NCBI GenBank assembly: GCA_026122225.1
Contig: JANEZZ010002364.1
Location: forward strand, 1-64,000
DNA: 64,000 nt
Reading direction: 5' to 3'
Origin: Heloderma charlesbogerti
Taxonomy: Eukaryota > Chordata > Lepidosauria > Squamata > Helodermatidae
Part shown: one piece after another, positions 55,255 through 64,000 of the stretch
How the letters are laid out: each line of letters begins with the position of its first letter
Position numbering within the stretch: the first letter of the stretch is position 1
The notes under the pieces: model-generated
Told to the model about the DNA's origin: nothing
The model's database searches: none
Seen by the model: only the letters and a program-made list of their open reading frames with translations
Made by a program: the position numbers and the translations under genes

Positions 55255-55314
55255 AGAGCTTCAGCTATTGGGCGGTATAGAAATGAAATAAATAAATAAA
55301 ATAAATAAATTACA
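55255..55314 (+). mobile_element. LINE/SINE tail (AATAAA)n
   Basis: AGAGAGCTTCAGCTATTGGGCGGTATAGAAATGAAATAAATAAA: the common tail in plus orientation, well preserved. Confidence 0.8.
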
Positions 55315-55531
55315 GCTGCCATTTCCATAAAAGGCATTGTATGCAGAATAACAGGCCACCATTTTTATGCAAAATGGTGGCTCACTAAGGGACCAGGCAG
55401 CCACACGGTGGTCACAGGGAACTCTTTGGACCACTGAACAGCTTTTGCATTTGGTTGAGCAGGGGTGGGCAGCAATGAGGGTTCGACGAATGCCTGGTGA
55501 GCATGGATGCAGGTGAGTCCATCCATCCCTA
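55315..55531 (+). mobile_element. hAT-like element right half with splice-donor-like end
   Basis: An internal hairpin GCCACCATTTTTATGC faces GCAAAATGGTGGC (about 55359-55386). The right end is GCAG|GTGAGTCC (GT 55513) then CATCCATCCCTA. It resembles the PAL/GX layout but matches neither in sequence. Left end not found. Confidence 0.5.
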
Positions 55532-55609
55532 AATATTATATGGTCACATTCACTATGTGGTCCCTTATTGGCTGGGATCATTCAAGTATCTAATTCGGAA
55601 AGCACTGTT

Positions 55610-55866
55610 CTCACTTTGAGTCAGTGTAGTGTAGTGGCAAGAGTGTTGGGCTGGGAGTTGGGAGATCCGGGTTCTAGTCCCCACTCGGCCATGGAAGCTC
55701 ACTGGGTGACTTTGGGCCAGTCACACACTCTCAGCCCAGCCCACCTCACAGGGTTGTTGTTGTGAAGATAAAATGGAGAGGAGGAGGATAATGTAAGCCG
55801 CCTTGGGTTCCTTGCAAGAGGAATAAAGGCGGGATATAAATGCAATAATAAATAAATAAATAAATA
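55610..55866 (+). mobile_element. tRNA-derived SINE with (AATA)n tail
   Basis: A-box side TAGTGTAGTGGCAAGAGTG, B box GGGTTCTAGTCCC, the GCTCACTGGGTGACTTTGGG and CACAGGGTTGTTGTTGTGAA body, then AAAGGCGGGATATAAATGC and AATA repeats. A common lizard SINE type; the family name is not certain. Confidence 0.82.
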
Positions 55867-56689
55867 AATAAAATTTGCTTTCCATCATAGTAGGACATTT
55901 CTAAGTCAGCATGTTCACTACACAAATGCTAGCAGACTGGTGTTTATTATGGTACTAATCTAGGAAGGAGAAAGAAGCAGTAACAAGGAGGGGAAGGAAA
56001 GTCAACCCAATAATGGCACCAAAGAAGGTTTTGAAGAATTTGAATTGAAGCATTTTATGAAATATTTCAAGAAATATCACTACCATCCACAGAAATAACA
56101 ATTTTCATTCCCTCCAACCCCAAATCTACACTGGAAAATATTTCATACTGTTCTTATGATTTTGCCTCTACAAATGGCTGGGCAGGCTTCAGGATTGTAG
56201 TATCTCCTGATCTTTATAAGCTAAGAACCAAGGTCAAGCAGCCAGATATAGTCACAAATGGCAGTTTAGTGAGGGAATGGGCAAAAAGAAAGAAAGAAAA
56301 TAAAAGACAAGTAGTTTGGGATGGAAGCAGTAACAAAATTGTGGGTCTAGGGTGAAGCCAGTCTCAGTTGCTTTATGTATCCCATAGAACATGCTGATAC
56401 AAGGATACATTCACAGCTGATTTACTGCAGATAGGAGGTCCAACATAAAACCCTAAGAGAGACTGTAACTGGAAGAGCAAAGTATTTTCTTTGCTTATAC
56501 CTTCTGAATTGTAATTCATTTTAGACCATGAGCAGCTGCACATAACTGGAGACATGGGAAAGACAGCCCACATCAGAAGTTGTAGATGTTCACAGAGTCT
56601 AACCAAGTGGCCTCTGCACTGGCAGGCTTGCCTGGGGCTCATTTTTCCACCCCCATCTTTTGTCAACAGCAATACTAAGAGGTGTTTCT
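55867..56689. other. No recognisable gene
   Basis: Open frames of up to 166 codons on the minus strand (56373-56873) have no recognisable domain, and run into PAL13 and a GC-rich hairpin. Confidence 0.45.
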
Positions 56690-56747
56690 GGAGCCTGCCT
56701 GCCCCCCTGCCAGAACCAGCAGTGCTGGCAGGGGGCAGGCAGGCTCC
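56690..56747. repeat. GC-rich hairpin, 22-bp arms
   Basis: GGAGCCTGCCTGCCC...CTGCCA (56690-56712) and TGGCAGGGGGCAGGCAGGCT...(56726-56747) are complementary except for one extra C. Loop GAACCAGCAGTGC. Confidence 0.85.
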
Positions 56748-56788
56748 AGAGAAGGGGAGCGACTGGTCAATTTGCTGGAGACAACAGC

Positions 56789-57677
56789 TAGGGGTGGGTG
56801 AATGTATCAGTTTCACTTTCCACCACATTTGGCCGCCATTTGGCTCCAGCCAGACTGCCGTGATACCTATCATGGCAGCCCCCCCAAAAAAAACAGCGTA
56901 AGCAAATGGCGGTGGCTACAGTGGCCGCCATTTGCGTTCCATATTTTTCGCCGTTTTAGCCTATGTAAATATTTACGTAGCCTATCACGGGAAGCCAAAA
57001 AAACCAACAAAAAAAACCAGTGTAAGCAAATAGCGGCGGCTATGGCAGCCGCCATTTGCATTCTCTTTTTTTTGCTGTTTTAGCTGACGTAAGTATTTAC
57101 GTAGGCTATTACAGCGAAAAAAAGGGGAACGCAAATAGTGTAGTGGGTGCTATTTGCGTTCTTTTCTCTTTTTTTTGCCGTAATAGCTTACGTAAATATT
57201 TATGTAGGTTAAAATGGCAAAAAAAAGAGGAACGCAAGTGGCACCCACTACACCATTTGTGTCCCCCTTTTTTTTCGCCGTAATAGCCTACGTAAATACT
57301 TATGTTGGCTAAAACAGCAAAAAAAAGAGAATGCAAATGGCGGCTGCCATAGCTGCTGCTATTTGCTTACACTGTTTTTTTTGTTGGTTTTTTTGGCTTG
57401 CCATGATAGGCTATGTAAATACTTATGTAGCCTATCACGGCAAACAGCAGGATGCAAATGGCGGCTGCGGCAGCCAGTTGAAAGACCAGCCGCCGCTGCC
57501 TCCGGAGCCGCCGCTGGAGCTGCCGCTGCCGGAACATCTGCCATAGGTAAGCTTCATCCCGGGGGGGATTCCGCAGAGGAGCGGGGGGGAGGCCGTTCCA
57601 CCATGGGTTTTGGGGGAGCCAAATGCCAGTGCATTCGACCTCACTGAAATCCGTGGTGGAATTCTCTGCCATCCCTA
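56789..57677 (-). mobile_element. PAL13: 889-bp PAL element, largest concentric palindrome
   Basis: TAGGGGTGGGTGAATG at left, TCTCTGCCATCCCTA at right. The left subterminal part is shortened: a P1 is reduced to GCCGTGATACCTATCATGGC at about 56868. Donor ATAG|GTAAGC with GT at 57547. The frame from ATGGCGGCTGCGG hits TGA at codon 8. Flanks ACAACAGC and TCTACAAT do not match. Confidence 0.8.
56950..57440. repeat. Concentric palindrome array in PAL13
   Basis: From outside in: P1/P3 hybrid about 56950-56990, poly-A spacer with CCAACAAAAAAAACCAG, P2 57026-57059, P3 about 57071-57115, P4 57124-57161, centre about 57177-57218, P4 57229-57265, P3 about 57278-57318, P2 57333-57366, mirrored poly-T spacer with CTG...GTTGG, P1 about 57397-57440. 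Pair midpoints fall at about 57195-57197. Even the spacers are inverted copies. Confidence 0.88.
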
Positions 57678-57689
57678 TCTACAATACCC

Positions 57690-57821
57690 TTTTTTAGATG
57701 TGGTGACCAGAACTGTATACAGTATTTCATGTGTGGTTGCACCATAGATTTATACAGGGGTAGTATGATATTAGCAGTTTTATTCTCAATTCCTTTCCTA
57801 ATTTGCCTAATGTGGAGTTTG
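57690..57821 (-). pseudogene. CR1 LINE ORF2 fragment, minus strand (part 1)
   Basis: Complement of the 62280-62400 region: TGTGGTGACCAGAACTGTATACAG, CACCATAGATTTATACAGGGG, TTTTATTCTCAATTCCTTTCC. PAL14 interrupts it. Confidence 0.8.
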
Positions 57822-57829
57822 CCTTATTT

Positions 57830-58582
57830 TAGGGATGGCAGAGAATTCCGCCACAGATTTCAGTGAGGCCGAATGCACTGGCATTCATCCCCCAAAATCC
57901 ATGGCGGAATGGCCTGCCCACCCCGTGGATTCCCCCTGGGATGAAGCTTACCTGGAGTGGATGTTCCAGCTGTGGTGGCTGTGGCGGCAGCTGGTCTTTT
58001 GACCACCTGCCGTGGCTGCCATTTGCATCCTGGTCTTTGCCATGATAGGCTACATAAGTATTTATGTAGCCTCTCATGGCTAGGCAAAGAAAACACACAA
58101 CGGTGTATACAAATGGCAGCGGCTATGGCGGCCACCATTTGCGTTCCCTATTTTTTGCCTTTTTAGCCTACATAAATATTTATGTAGGCTAAAACAGTGA
58201 AAAATAGGGAACGCAAATGATGGCCGCCGTAGCCGCTGCCATTTGCGTATGCCATTTTTTTTTTTGCCTAGCCATGATAGGCTGCATAAATACTTACATA
58301 GCCTATCACGGCAGCCTGGCTGGACACAAATGGCGACCACTACGGCGGCTGCCATTTGCGTCTGCAGCAGCCCACCCACAGCCGGAACTCCAGGTGTGGA
58401 CGGCCCTGGCCGGCTGCTCCGCAGAGCCGCTGTGGAGCAGAGCCGGAAGGGCAGGATTCCGGGGGGGGGGAGGACTGGATTGCCTCCCCCCCATTGAGGA
58501 TTCCGTGGGGAGGCACAGAGCGCCTCCCCCCCACACCATGAATCAAGTCCGCGAAAAGGTAAGTGACTTTCATACATCCCTA
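57830..58582 (+). mobile_element. PAL14: 753-bp PAL element inserted in CR1
   Basis: TAGGGATGGCAGAGAATTCC to TTCATACATCCCTA; flanks CCTTATTT and CTTTTTTT agree at 6 of 8. Donors: minus CCAG|GTAAGC at 57950-57951 and plus AAAAG|GTAAGTG with GT at 58559. P1 hairpins at about 58039-58081 and 58267-58312, P2 at about 58109-58144, 58212-58248 and 58327-58362, and a central P3-like hairpin at about 58157-58200. Mirror order P1-P2-P3-P2-P1 about 58178. The minus exon-like frame at 57952-58022 is open but out of the usual phase. Confidence 0.83.
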
Positions 58583-58590
58583 CTTTTTTT

Positions 58591-58712
58591 TACAGCAGCT
58601 ACACACTGGGTTGACATGTTCACTGAGCTGTCTGCCACAACCCCAAGATCTTACTTGGTCGGTCACCACTAGCTCAGATCCCATCAGGTTATACTTGAAG
58701 ATGGGATTTTAA
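58591..58712 (-). pseudogene. CR1 LINE ORF2 fragment, minus strand (part 2)
   Basis: CAGCAGCTACACACTGGGTTGAC, CTGTCTGCCACAACCCCAAGATC, GCTCAGATCCCATCAGG: complement of 62160-62270. Continues part 1. Confidence 0.8.
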
Positions 58713-60073
58713 CATACAGCTGTCAAAGATGAAGAACCTGTCAGAAAAAAAGGAAAGATGTCTACCATAATTTAGCATTGACATCACTGAATACACAGAA
58801 CTTCAAAGCCAGACGTTTAAGAACTAAGAACTCAAAGCCCTGGACCTGGATTGAAGAATCTGTCAAATTTTGCTTTCTCCAACATTCCATTATTTTACTT
58901 TATTGTTTTAAAATCTCAAGTTCTACATATATTTGAAATAAATAAATAAATAAACAGATATGCTGATGCATAGGTATAGATGCAAAATCAGAAATAATTT
59001 AAATAGGAATATAGTACATCTCATCATGAGGGGAAGACCATGACCAGGTGACCTGTGTGCCTGGTCTATTTGCAGTCCAGGTGCTAACTGTAGTTGGCAA
59101 CAGTCCTTAATCTTTAAAATGAACTTGAACTGGACAACCCTTCAAACATAGGTTCCCTTCAAAATAAAGGAGAGTCATCTGGCAGCCCTTCAAACAGAGG
59201 ACACATGGCCACCCTTGGTTTTTGCAGCAGGGAGAGAAAGAGTTAAACTCCGCCTCCCCATGCCCCACAATCCAGTGCTGATCAAGCTTCCTTGTGACTG
59301 CTATGTACATAAAAACCATGGATATTGACTGTATTCTGCAATTAACAGTTACATCTAGTTTGGCCCTCAGTTCTATTTCTGTATTGCTTTCAATTTCTGT
59401 TTCCTGCAAACTTAGCCAATTTCAATTGAAAATCTTATCCCTTCTTCCCGTGAGCTTACTGGATAGGAAGATACAGGAAGTGAAGGGACAAGAAAGCCAA
59501 AAAGAAAAGGAAAAAAGAAAGAAAGAAAGAAAGTATGAAAAGGACAGGAAATTGCATTGAAGAATCTGCACAAGGATGTAAATTAAATTATTACCTTCAG
59601 AAAAAAGGGGTGTGATGATCAATCAATGAATTGATTATGTGTCACAGAGCTTTAATTATCTCACTAAGATGTCTAAAGCAGGCCCATTAGTAATTGAATA
59701 ATCTATTATGCTTGGAAGATTTATCAATGGCAAGTATAAATAGATTGCATTTTCTTGTTTTCTTTTACAAGGCAGCTTAAGTTATCTAACAAGTGGAAGG
59801 AAACAAATGCTTCAGCACTCCTGACACAGCATTTGCTATGTAAGGAACAGACAGACAGCTCACCTCTTGCCTGAAATTTATGTCCACTGTTTGAAAGGCC
59901 TGGTCCGTGCTGATGGCTACAAGCTAAAAGGTTTTCATAAATGTCAGAACAAATGCAACTCTGTACTAGAGATGTGCAAATCAGCAAAACTTGAACTCAT
60001 TGACGTCTCCACATTTCACCTCAAAGTGATCCTGAAGAACGATAGTGGTTAATCTGAGAGATGGGAAGAGAGA
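58713..60073. other. No recognisable gene; repeat debris
   Basis: (AAAT)n near 58940; AAACAGAGG/CCTTCAAACA words at 59105-59215 shared with 34945 and 63690; (AAAG)n at 59513-59535; an AT450 left end (TAGAGATGTGCAAATCAGC) at about 59968-60005 that is not completed. Confidence 0.5.
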
Positions 60074-60081
60074 GGTGAATG

Positions 60082-60903
60082 TAGGGATGTCAGAGAATTT
60101 TGCCACAAATCTCGGGGAGGCCGAATGCCAGCGCATTCGGCCCATGAAATCAGTGGCGAAATGGTCTGCCACCCCTCCCGCCACCCCCGGGACGGGACTT
60201 ACCTTGGGCAAACCTCCCTGGCGGCGGCGGCAGCGGCGGCCGGTCTTCCGACTGGCTGCCGCCGCTGCCATTTCTAAGTTAAAAAAACCCAAACACACGT
60301 GATAGGCTATGTAAAGATTTACATAGCCTATCACGGCTAGATTTTTAAAAACTACCATGATAGGCTAGGTAAATGTTTACGTAGCCGATCATGGCTGAGT
60401 TAAAAACAAAAACAAAAACTGTGCATACGCAAATGGCAGCGCCCATGGTGGCCGCCATTTGCATCCCTTATTTTGGCATGTGTAGTCTACATAAACATTT
60501 ACGTAGACTACGGCGAAAATAAGGGGAACGCAAATAGCGTTCCCCTTATTTTCACCGTAGTCTACGTAAATGTTTACATAGACTACACGTGCCGAAATAA
60601 GGAACGCAAATGGCGGTGCCCATGGGCGCCGCCATTTGCGTACGTGCGGGTTTTTTTTTAACTCAGCCATGATAGGCTACGTAAACATTTACGTAGCCTA
60701 TCACGGCTGACTGCAGGGACACAAACAGCGGTGGCTACGACCGCCGCCATTTGCAGATCCGGCCGGCCAGACAAGCCATTAGGTTTCACAGTGGGAGGGA
60801 CGGGACGCCTCCCCCTGGCCAGAATTTGGGGGGGAGGGACGGAGCGCCTCCCCCCCCCACGAATCAAATTTTGTCACAGGTAAGTGACTTTTGTACATCC
60901 CTA
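60082..60903 (+). mobile_element. PAL15: complete 822-bp PAL element
   Basis: TAGGGATGTCAGAGAATTTT to TTTGTACATCCCTA, flanked by GGTGAATG (60074-60081, 60904-60911). Array: P1 about 60299-60336, P1 about 60354-60394, P2 about 60426-60464, P3 about 60480-60517, P4 about 60524-60552, P3 about 60558-60593, P2 about 60607-60642, P1 about 60667-60708; mirror order about P4. Donors: minus CCAAG|GTAAGTC at 60201-60202 and plus ACAG|GTAAGTG with GT at 60881. Confidence 0.88.
60203..60271 (-). other. First-exon-like open frame in PAL15
   Basis: Minus-strand ATGGCAGCGGCGGCAGCC opens 23 codons, MAAAAASRKTGRR to GGLPK, in phase to AAG|GTAAGT. Very close to the PAL5 and PAL4 frames. Confidence 0.4.
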
Positions 60904-60918
60904 GGTGAATGTCACCCT

Positions 60919-61955
60919 TAGGGATGGTGTGGGTGCCTGTAGGGATGTCAGAGAATTCCGCCACAGACTGAAATGGGATCAAATTCCCTTTAGTCCATGC
61001 CACGGAATCCTCTGCGAAACGGCACCATGAGGTCCTGTGGAGCCAGCAATCGTGGCTTTTTTTTTTCATCCTCAAAGAGTTGCAAAATTTTCAGAAATAA
61101 AAACATTGTGTAGTATATTCTGATAATAAATACGTAAGGTTTTTTTTTTTAAAAAAAATGAATTGTGCTCACCACCTTGTTTGTGGGTGTTTCTTTTAAA
61201 TTGAAATCCTCGGTCTTGGTTTACTTTCAGCCAAAACACTTCCTCTTCCTAGGGGCTTCCCATAAGAAGGCTGTCTTAGGTGTGCCTGAGTGATAAACTA
61301 TTTGTTTAAAGCAACGCAGTTTTAATGAAAGAAAAAACCTTTTAAAATTATCATGCTGGTCATGGAGCACTGGTTGCAAACTGCGGAAATCAAGCGGCAC
61401 GGAAGGTACACAATTCATACATCCCTAGGCGCCCAATTCCATCTGAGAATCTGGCGGAACCCTGCCTGCCTGCACCCCTGAACCCCACTCACTGAGCCCC
61501 TGCCCCCGCTCACCCCCTGCCTACACTCAGTGAGCAGCCCACACTAACCCTGGCACACTATGTCAAGCTCCTCAGCCGCCATTTTTTTGAAAAATAAAAT
61601 GGCAATCGCAAAATGCCTACATTTGCGTATGCATGAAAATGCGCATTGGCAAAAATTGCGCATACTTGCGTATGCAGAAATGAGCGTTTTTTGCAAATGC
61701 ACATACTGTATTTGCATATGTGCAAAAATGCACATTTTTGCAAAGATGTGCATTTTCGCGCATACTCAAATATGCAATCACCGTTTTATTTTTCAAAAGA
61801 TCATGACCATGGAGCTTGATGAGGCCTCTAGGGTGAGTGCAGGCTGCTCACCAAATGTGGGAGAATGTCAAATGCAGTCTGCGGACCAGTGAGTGGGGGC
61901 AGGGTCTGGGTGGGTGTCTGGAGAACCCAGAGGGGGGTGGGTTTGCAAATCCCTA
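60919..61955 (-). mobile_element. HX500 element, second copy, split by PAL16
   Basis: TAGGGATGGTGTGGGTGCC (60919-60937) is the counterpart of the right end of the copy at 13525. It resumes after PAL16 as GCGCCCAATTCC and ends GTTTGCAAATCCCTA at 61955. Exact duplication GTCACCCT lies on both sides (60911-60918, 61956-61963). The core (about 61575-61800) is the GCCATTTTTTTGAAAAATAA...TTATTTTTCAAAA palindrome with GCGCATACTTGCGTATGC-like hairpins. Confidence 0.87.
60940..61427 (+). mobile_element. PAL16: 488-bp PAL subfamily nested in HX500
   Basis: TAGGGATGTCAGAGAATTCC to TTCATACATCCCTA. Flanks GGTGCCTG (60932-60939) and GGCGCCCA (61428-61435) both derive from GGTGCCCA expected from the HX500 sequence, so an 8-bp duplication with three transitions is supported. 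It lacks the P1-P4 array and instead carries sequence shared with 11096-11260. Confidence 0.75.
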
Positions 61956-61963
61956 GTCACCCT

Positions 61964-63022
61964 GCACTCACAGGGCTTCTGCAAAGCTAAGTCCTGTCTC
62001 AGTGACCTTTTGGAGTTCTTTGAGAGTGTCAATAAACATGTAGAAAGGGGTGATCTGGTAGACATTGTTTACTTGGACTTCCCAAAATGGTTTTGGCAAA
62101 ATTGTTCAATGTAAGCAAGTGCAAAGTGATGCACAGTTGGGGCACACACACCCCAACTTCAAGTATAGCCTGATGGGATCTGAGCTAGCGGTGACTGACC
62201 AGGAAAGAGATCTTGGAGTTGTGGTGGACACCTCAATGAAGATGTCAACCCAATGTGCAGCCAATGTAAAAAAGGCAAACTCCATGTTAGGCATAATTAG
62301 AAAAGGATTTGAGAATAAAACTGCCAATGTCATACCACCCCTATACAAATCTATGGTGTGACCATACTTGGAATACTGTGTACAGTTCTGGTCACCACAC
62401 CCCAAAAAGATATTGTAGAGCTGGAAAATGTGCAGAAAAGGGCAACTAAAATGATCAAAGGGCTGGAACGTCTCCCCTATGAGAGAATGTTACAGCTGGG
62501 ATTGTTTAGATTCGGGAAAAGGAGGGTGAGGGGAGACATGATAGAGGTCTACAAAATTATGCATGGTGTGGAGAATGTGGATAGGGAGACATTTGTCTCC
62601 TTCTCTCAAAATACTAGAACTCAGGGTCATCCTAGTATGAAGCTGATTGGTGGGAGATTCAGAACAGAGAAAAGGAAGTACTTCTTCAAACAGTGCATAG
62701 TTAAACTATGGAATTCACTACCACAGGATGTAGTAATAGCCACTAATTTGGATGGCTTTATAACTGGATTGGACAAATTCCTGGAGGAAAAGTCTATCAA
62801 TGGGAGGTCTACTTGTCTTGATGGCTATGTGCTCCCTGCAGTACCAGAGGCAGTGAGCCTATGTACACCAGTTGCTGGGGAACATGGGTGGGAGGGTGCT
62901 TTTGCACTCCTGCCCTGCTTGTGGGTTCCTGGTTGACGGCTGGTTGGCCACCATGTGAACAGAATGCTGGACTAGATGGGCCCTTGGACTGATCCAGCAG
63001 GGCTCTTCTTATGTTCTTATGA
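61964..63022 (+). pseudogene. CR1 LINE ORF2 C-terminal part and 3' end
   Basis: LVDIVYLDFPKW matches reverse-transcriptase motif A (family form VDIVYLDFSKAFD) but is cut short: an internal deletion at about 62108 joins it to the later segment. Then LMGSELAVTDQERDLGVVVD, a stop (TGA at 62359) within ..YKSMV*P, LENVQKRATKMIKGLERL, LWNSLPQDVV and DKFLEEKSING. The 3' end is GGGCTCTTCTTATGTTCTTATG, the CR1 terminus of squamates. A dead 5'-truncated copy. Confidence 0.88.
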
Positions 63023-63385
63023 GCTCACCAAGACTCTCCAAGGTCCACCTTAAAGCTCGGACCACCCTGCTCCCATTTTTGATTGCAATCTATTTTGCTA
63101 CCTGGGAAAGTGTGCATTTTGGTAGACATTTTTTGAATGTGCACATTCAAATGCACACTCCCCCTCTCCTAGACTAAAGTGTGACAATTCGTATTTTTTG
63201 AAAGATGCATATTTTTCAAGCACATTTTTTTTTCTACAGTACACATTTTGCTAATGCAATTGCAAGTTTGAGAATGTCCAAGCTTCTCCTGAAAACTGTG
63301 CTTCCATTCATGTTCAGGTTGTAAATGGGACAAATTCAAGTTAAAAATTAATCAAAATGAAATTCTCATTCATCACAATTCTTAG
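63023..63385 (-). mobile_element. AT450-like element, decayed
   Basis: GAGCTCACCAAGACTCTCCAAGG at left, repeated TGCACATT/ATGCATATTTTTC words, and TTAAAAATTAATCAAAATGAAATTCTC at right. Terminal TAGGGATG lost at the left. Confidence 0.5.
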
Positions 63386-64000
63386 ATATGTTTATTTACT
63401 CACAGCTGGCATGCTCAATGTAGGTTAAGGGATATTTGCAGACAGGCAACATTGGGAACCAGGGGCTTTTCAGTAGTGGCACTGTTTGAAGGGTGATGTG
63501 AGCTTCCTGGTTGGGGCCTTGCTGCCTTGCCTCTCCAATGTTTATAGGCCATGGGTAAATTGACTCAGATGAACCTCCTTCAACACAGATCTTGGCTGTG
63601 AGGAGCCAAAAACATTACAGATGACTCTTCAAAGGTTGAACTGAGCCATTGTTGTGTCACCCATGCATATATAGTGTGGCCATGTGTCTAAATTTACTAA
63701 AGATAGTCCTCTGTTTGAAGGGCTCTCAGAAGACACTCATCTATTTGAGGGTATCCTCTGTTTGAAGTGCTGTCCAGTCCAAGTCCACCTTGAAGAGACA
63801 GAACCATAAGAAGGGAGAACAGAAACCATGAAGTTTCTCATCAAGAGTTAACATCTGGACAACAGACTGGGCAGGTACACCGGTCATCTGATCACAGTCT
63901 TCCCTACTCTGGTGAGATGTATTGTATATTTAAATTATAATAATTAACTCCAGATTTTCAGCAATTCTTGCATATACAAACATTATATACATCTGTATCC
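63386..64000. other. No recognisable gene; CTCTGTTTGAAG repeat words
   Basis: TCCTCTGTTTGAAGGGC at 63697 and TCCTCTGTTTGAAGTGC at 63751 relate to 34945 and, inverted, 59115-59200. Nothing else supported. Confidence 0.45.

Noticed and set aside
55620..55700. A functional tRNA gene
   Set aside because: Box A/B-like words belong to a SINE head; no cloverleaf acceptor stem could be formed and the SINE body follows.
56373..56873. 166-codon minus-strand frame as a gene
   Set aside because: It passes through a GC-rich hairpin and into the PAL13 end, with no recognisable domain.
61964..63022. An intact CR1 polymerase gene
   Set aside because: A stop at 62359, an internal deletion near 62108 and absence of most of the reverse transcriptase show it is dead.

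Overview
This window looks like non-coding, repeat-dense nuclear DNA from a squamate reptile (lizard or snake). The reasons are CR1 retrotransposon 3' ends closing in TTCTTATG repeats, L2/CR1-type LINE reverse-transcriptase tails, tRNA-derived SINEs including one with an ACCTTT-type tail of the Sauria/Bov-B kind, and many short DNA transposons. I find no convincing host exon, tRNA, rRNA or prokaryotic gene. Almost every open frame is a chance frame through a repeat. The species is not determinable from what I can see.

The outstanding content is a family of non-autonomous DNA transposons, here called PAL (working name). I find 17 full or partial copies plus one loose end, about 12.5 kb or roughly a fifth of the window: 1004-1445, 1446-2313, 7103-7839, 9060-10034, 11324-11940, 14192-14990, 29549-31004 (with a second copy nested at 30037-30545), 31143-31843, 37623-38540, 42337-43095, 49111-50086, 53616-54357, 56789-57677, 57830-58582, 60082-60903 and 60940-61427. 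Ends read TAGGGATG...CATCCCTA. Several copies have exact 8-bp target duplications, which points to the hAT superfamily. The two ends differ. End A (TAGGGATGTCAGAGAATTC...) carries a subterminal palindrome; end B reads TAGGGATGTACGAAAGTC. Between them lie arrays of 34-45 bp palindromes of a few alternating types: P1 around GATAGGCTACGTAAAT, P2 around GCAAATGGCGGC, P3 around TAGTCTACGTAAA, P4 around GGAACGCAAATAGC. In long copies these are arranged concentrically, so the array is a palindrome built of palindromes. Near each end most copies carry an outward-facing sequence that looks like an optimal vertebrate 5' splice site (CAG|GTAAGT). In several copies it is preceded by an open frame that starts at the ATGGCGGC motif. 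Strand for PAL entries is '+' when end A is on the left.

Other DNA element families: AT450 (AT-rich, TAGGGATGTATGAGAAATTTG ends; 24791, 45976, 50536 and fragments), HX500 (hairpin-rich; 13525-14031 and 60919-61955, both with exact 8-bp duplications), GX740 (TAGGGCTGTG ends, GC-rich, same outward splice-donor layout; 12242-12980 with exact duplication, and about 28654-29276), HP216 (full-length hairpin, CAGTGG ends; 4612, 15917, 37416, 40094), the CAACTCCCA hairpin family (17425, 25283, 44046, 48225) and a roughly 300-bp foldback at 8345-8650.

Layout: 1-720 is G/T- then T-rich low-complexity sequence, possibly an assembly artefact. 1.0-2.3 kb holds two PAL copies. 2.6-7.1 kb is old LINE and MITE debris. 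7.1-15 kb is rich in PAL and its relatives. 15-28.6 kb is mostly unannotatable with microsatellites. 28.6-33.3 kb is a multiply nested transposon cluster. 33-49 kb is sparse, with CR1/SINE, two PAL copies and MITEs. 49-54.4 kb holds PAL copies and a large TTC tract. 55-63 kb is a second dense cluster ending in a CR1 copy. 63.4-64 kb shows little.
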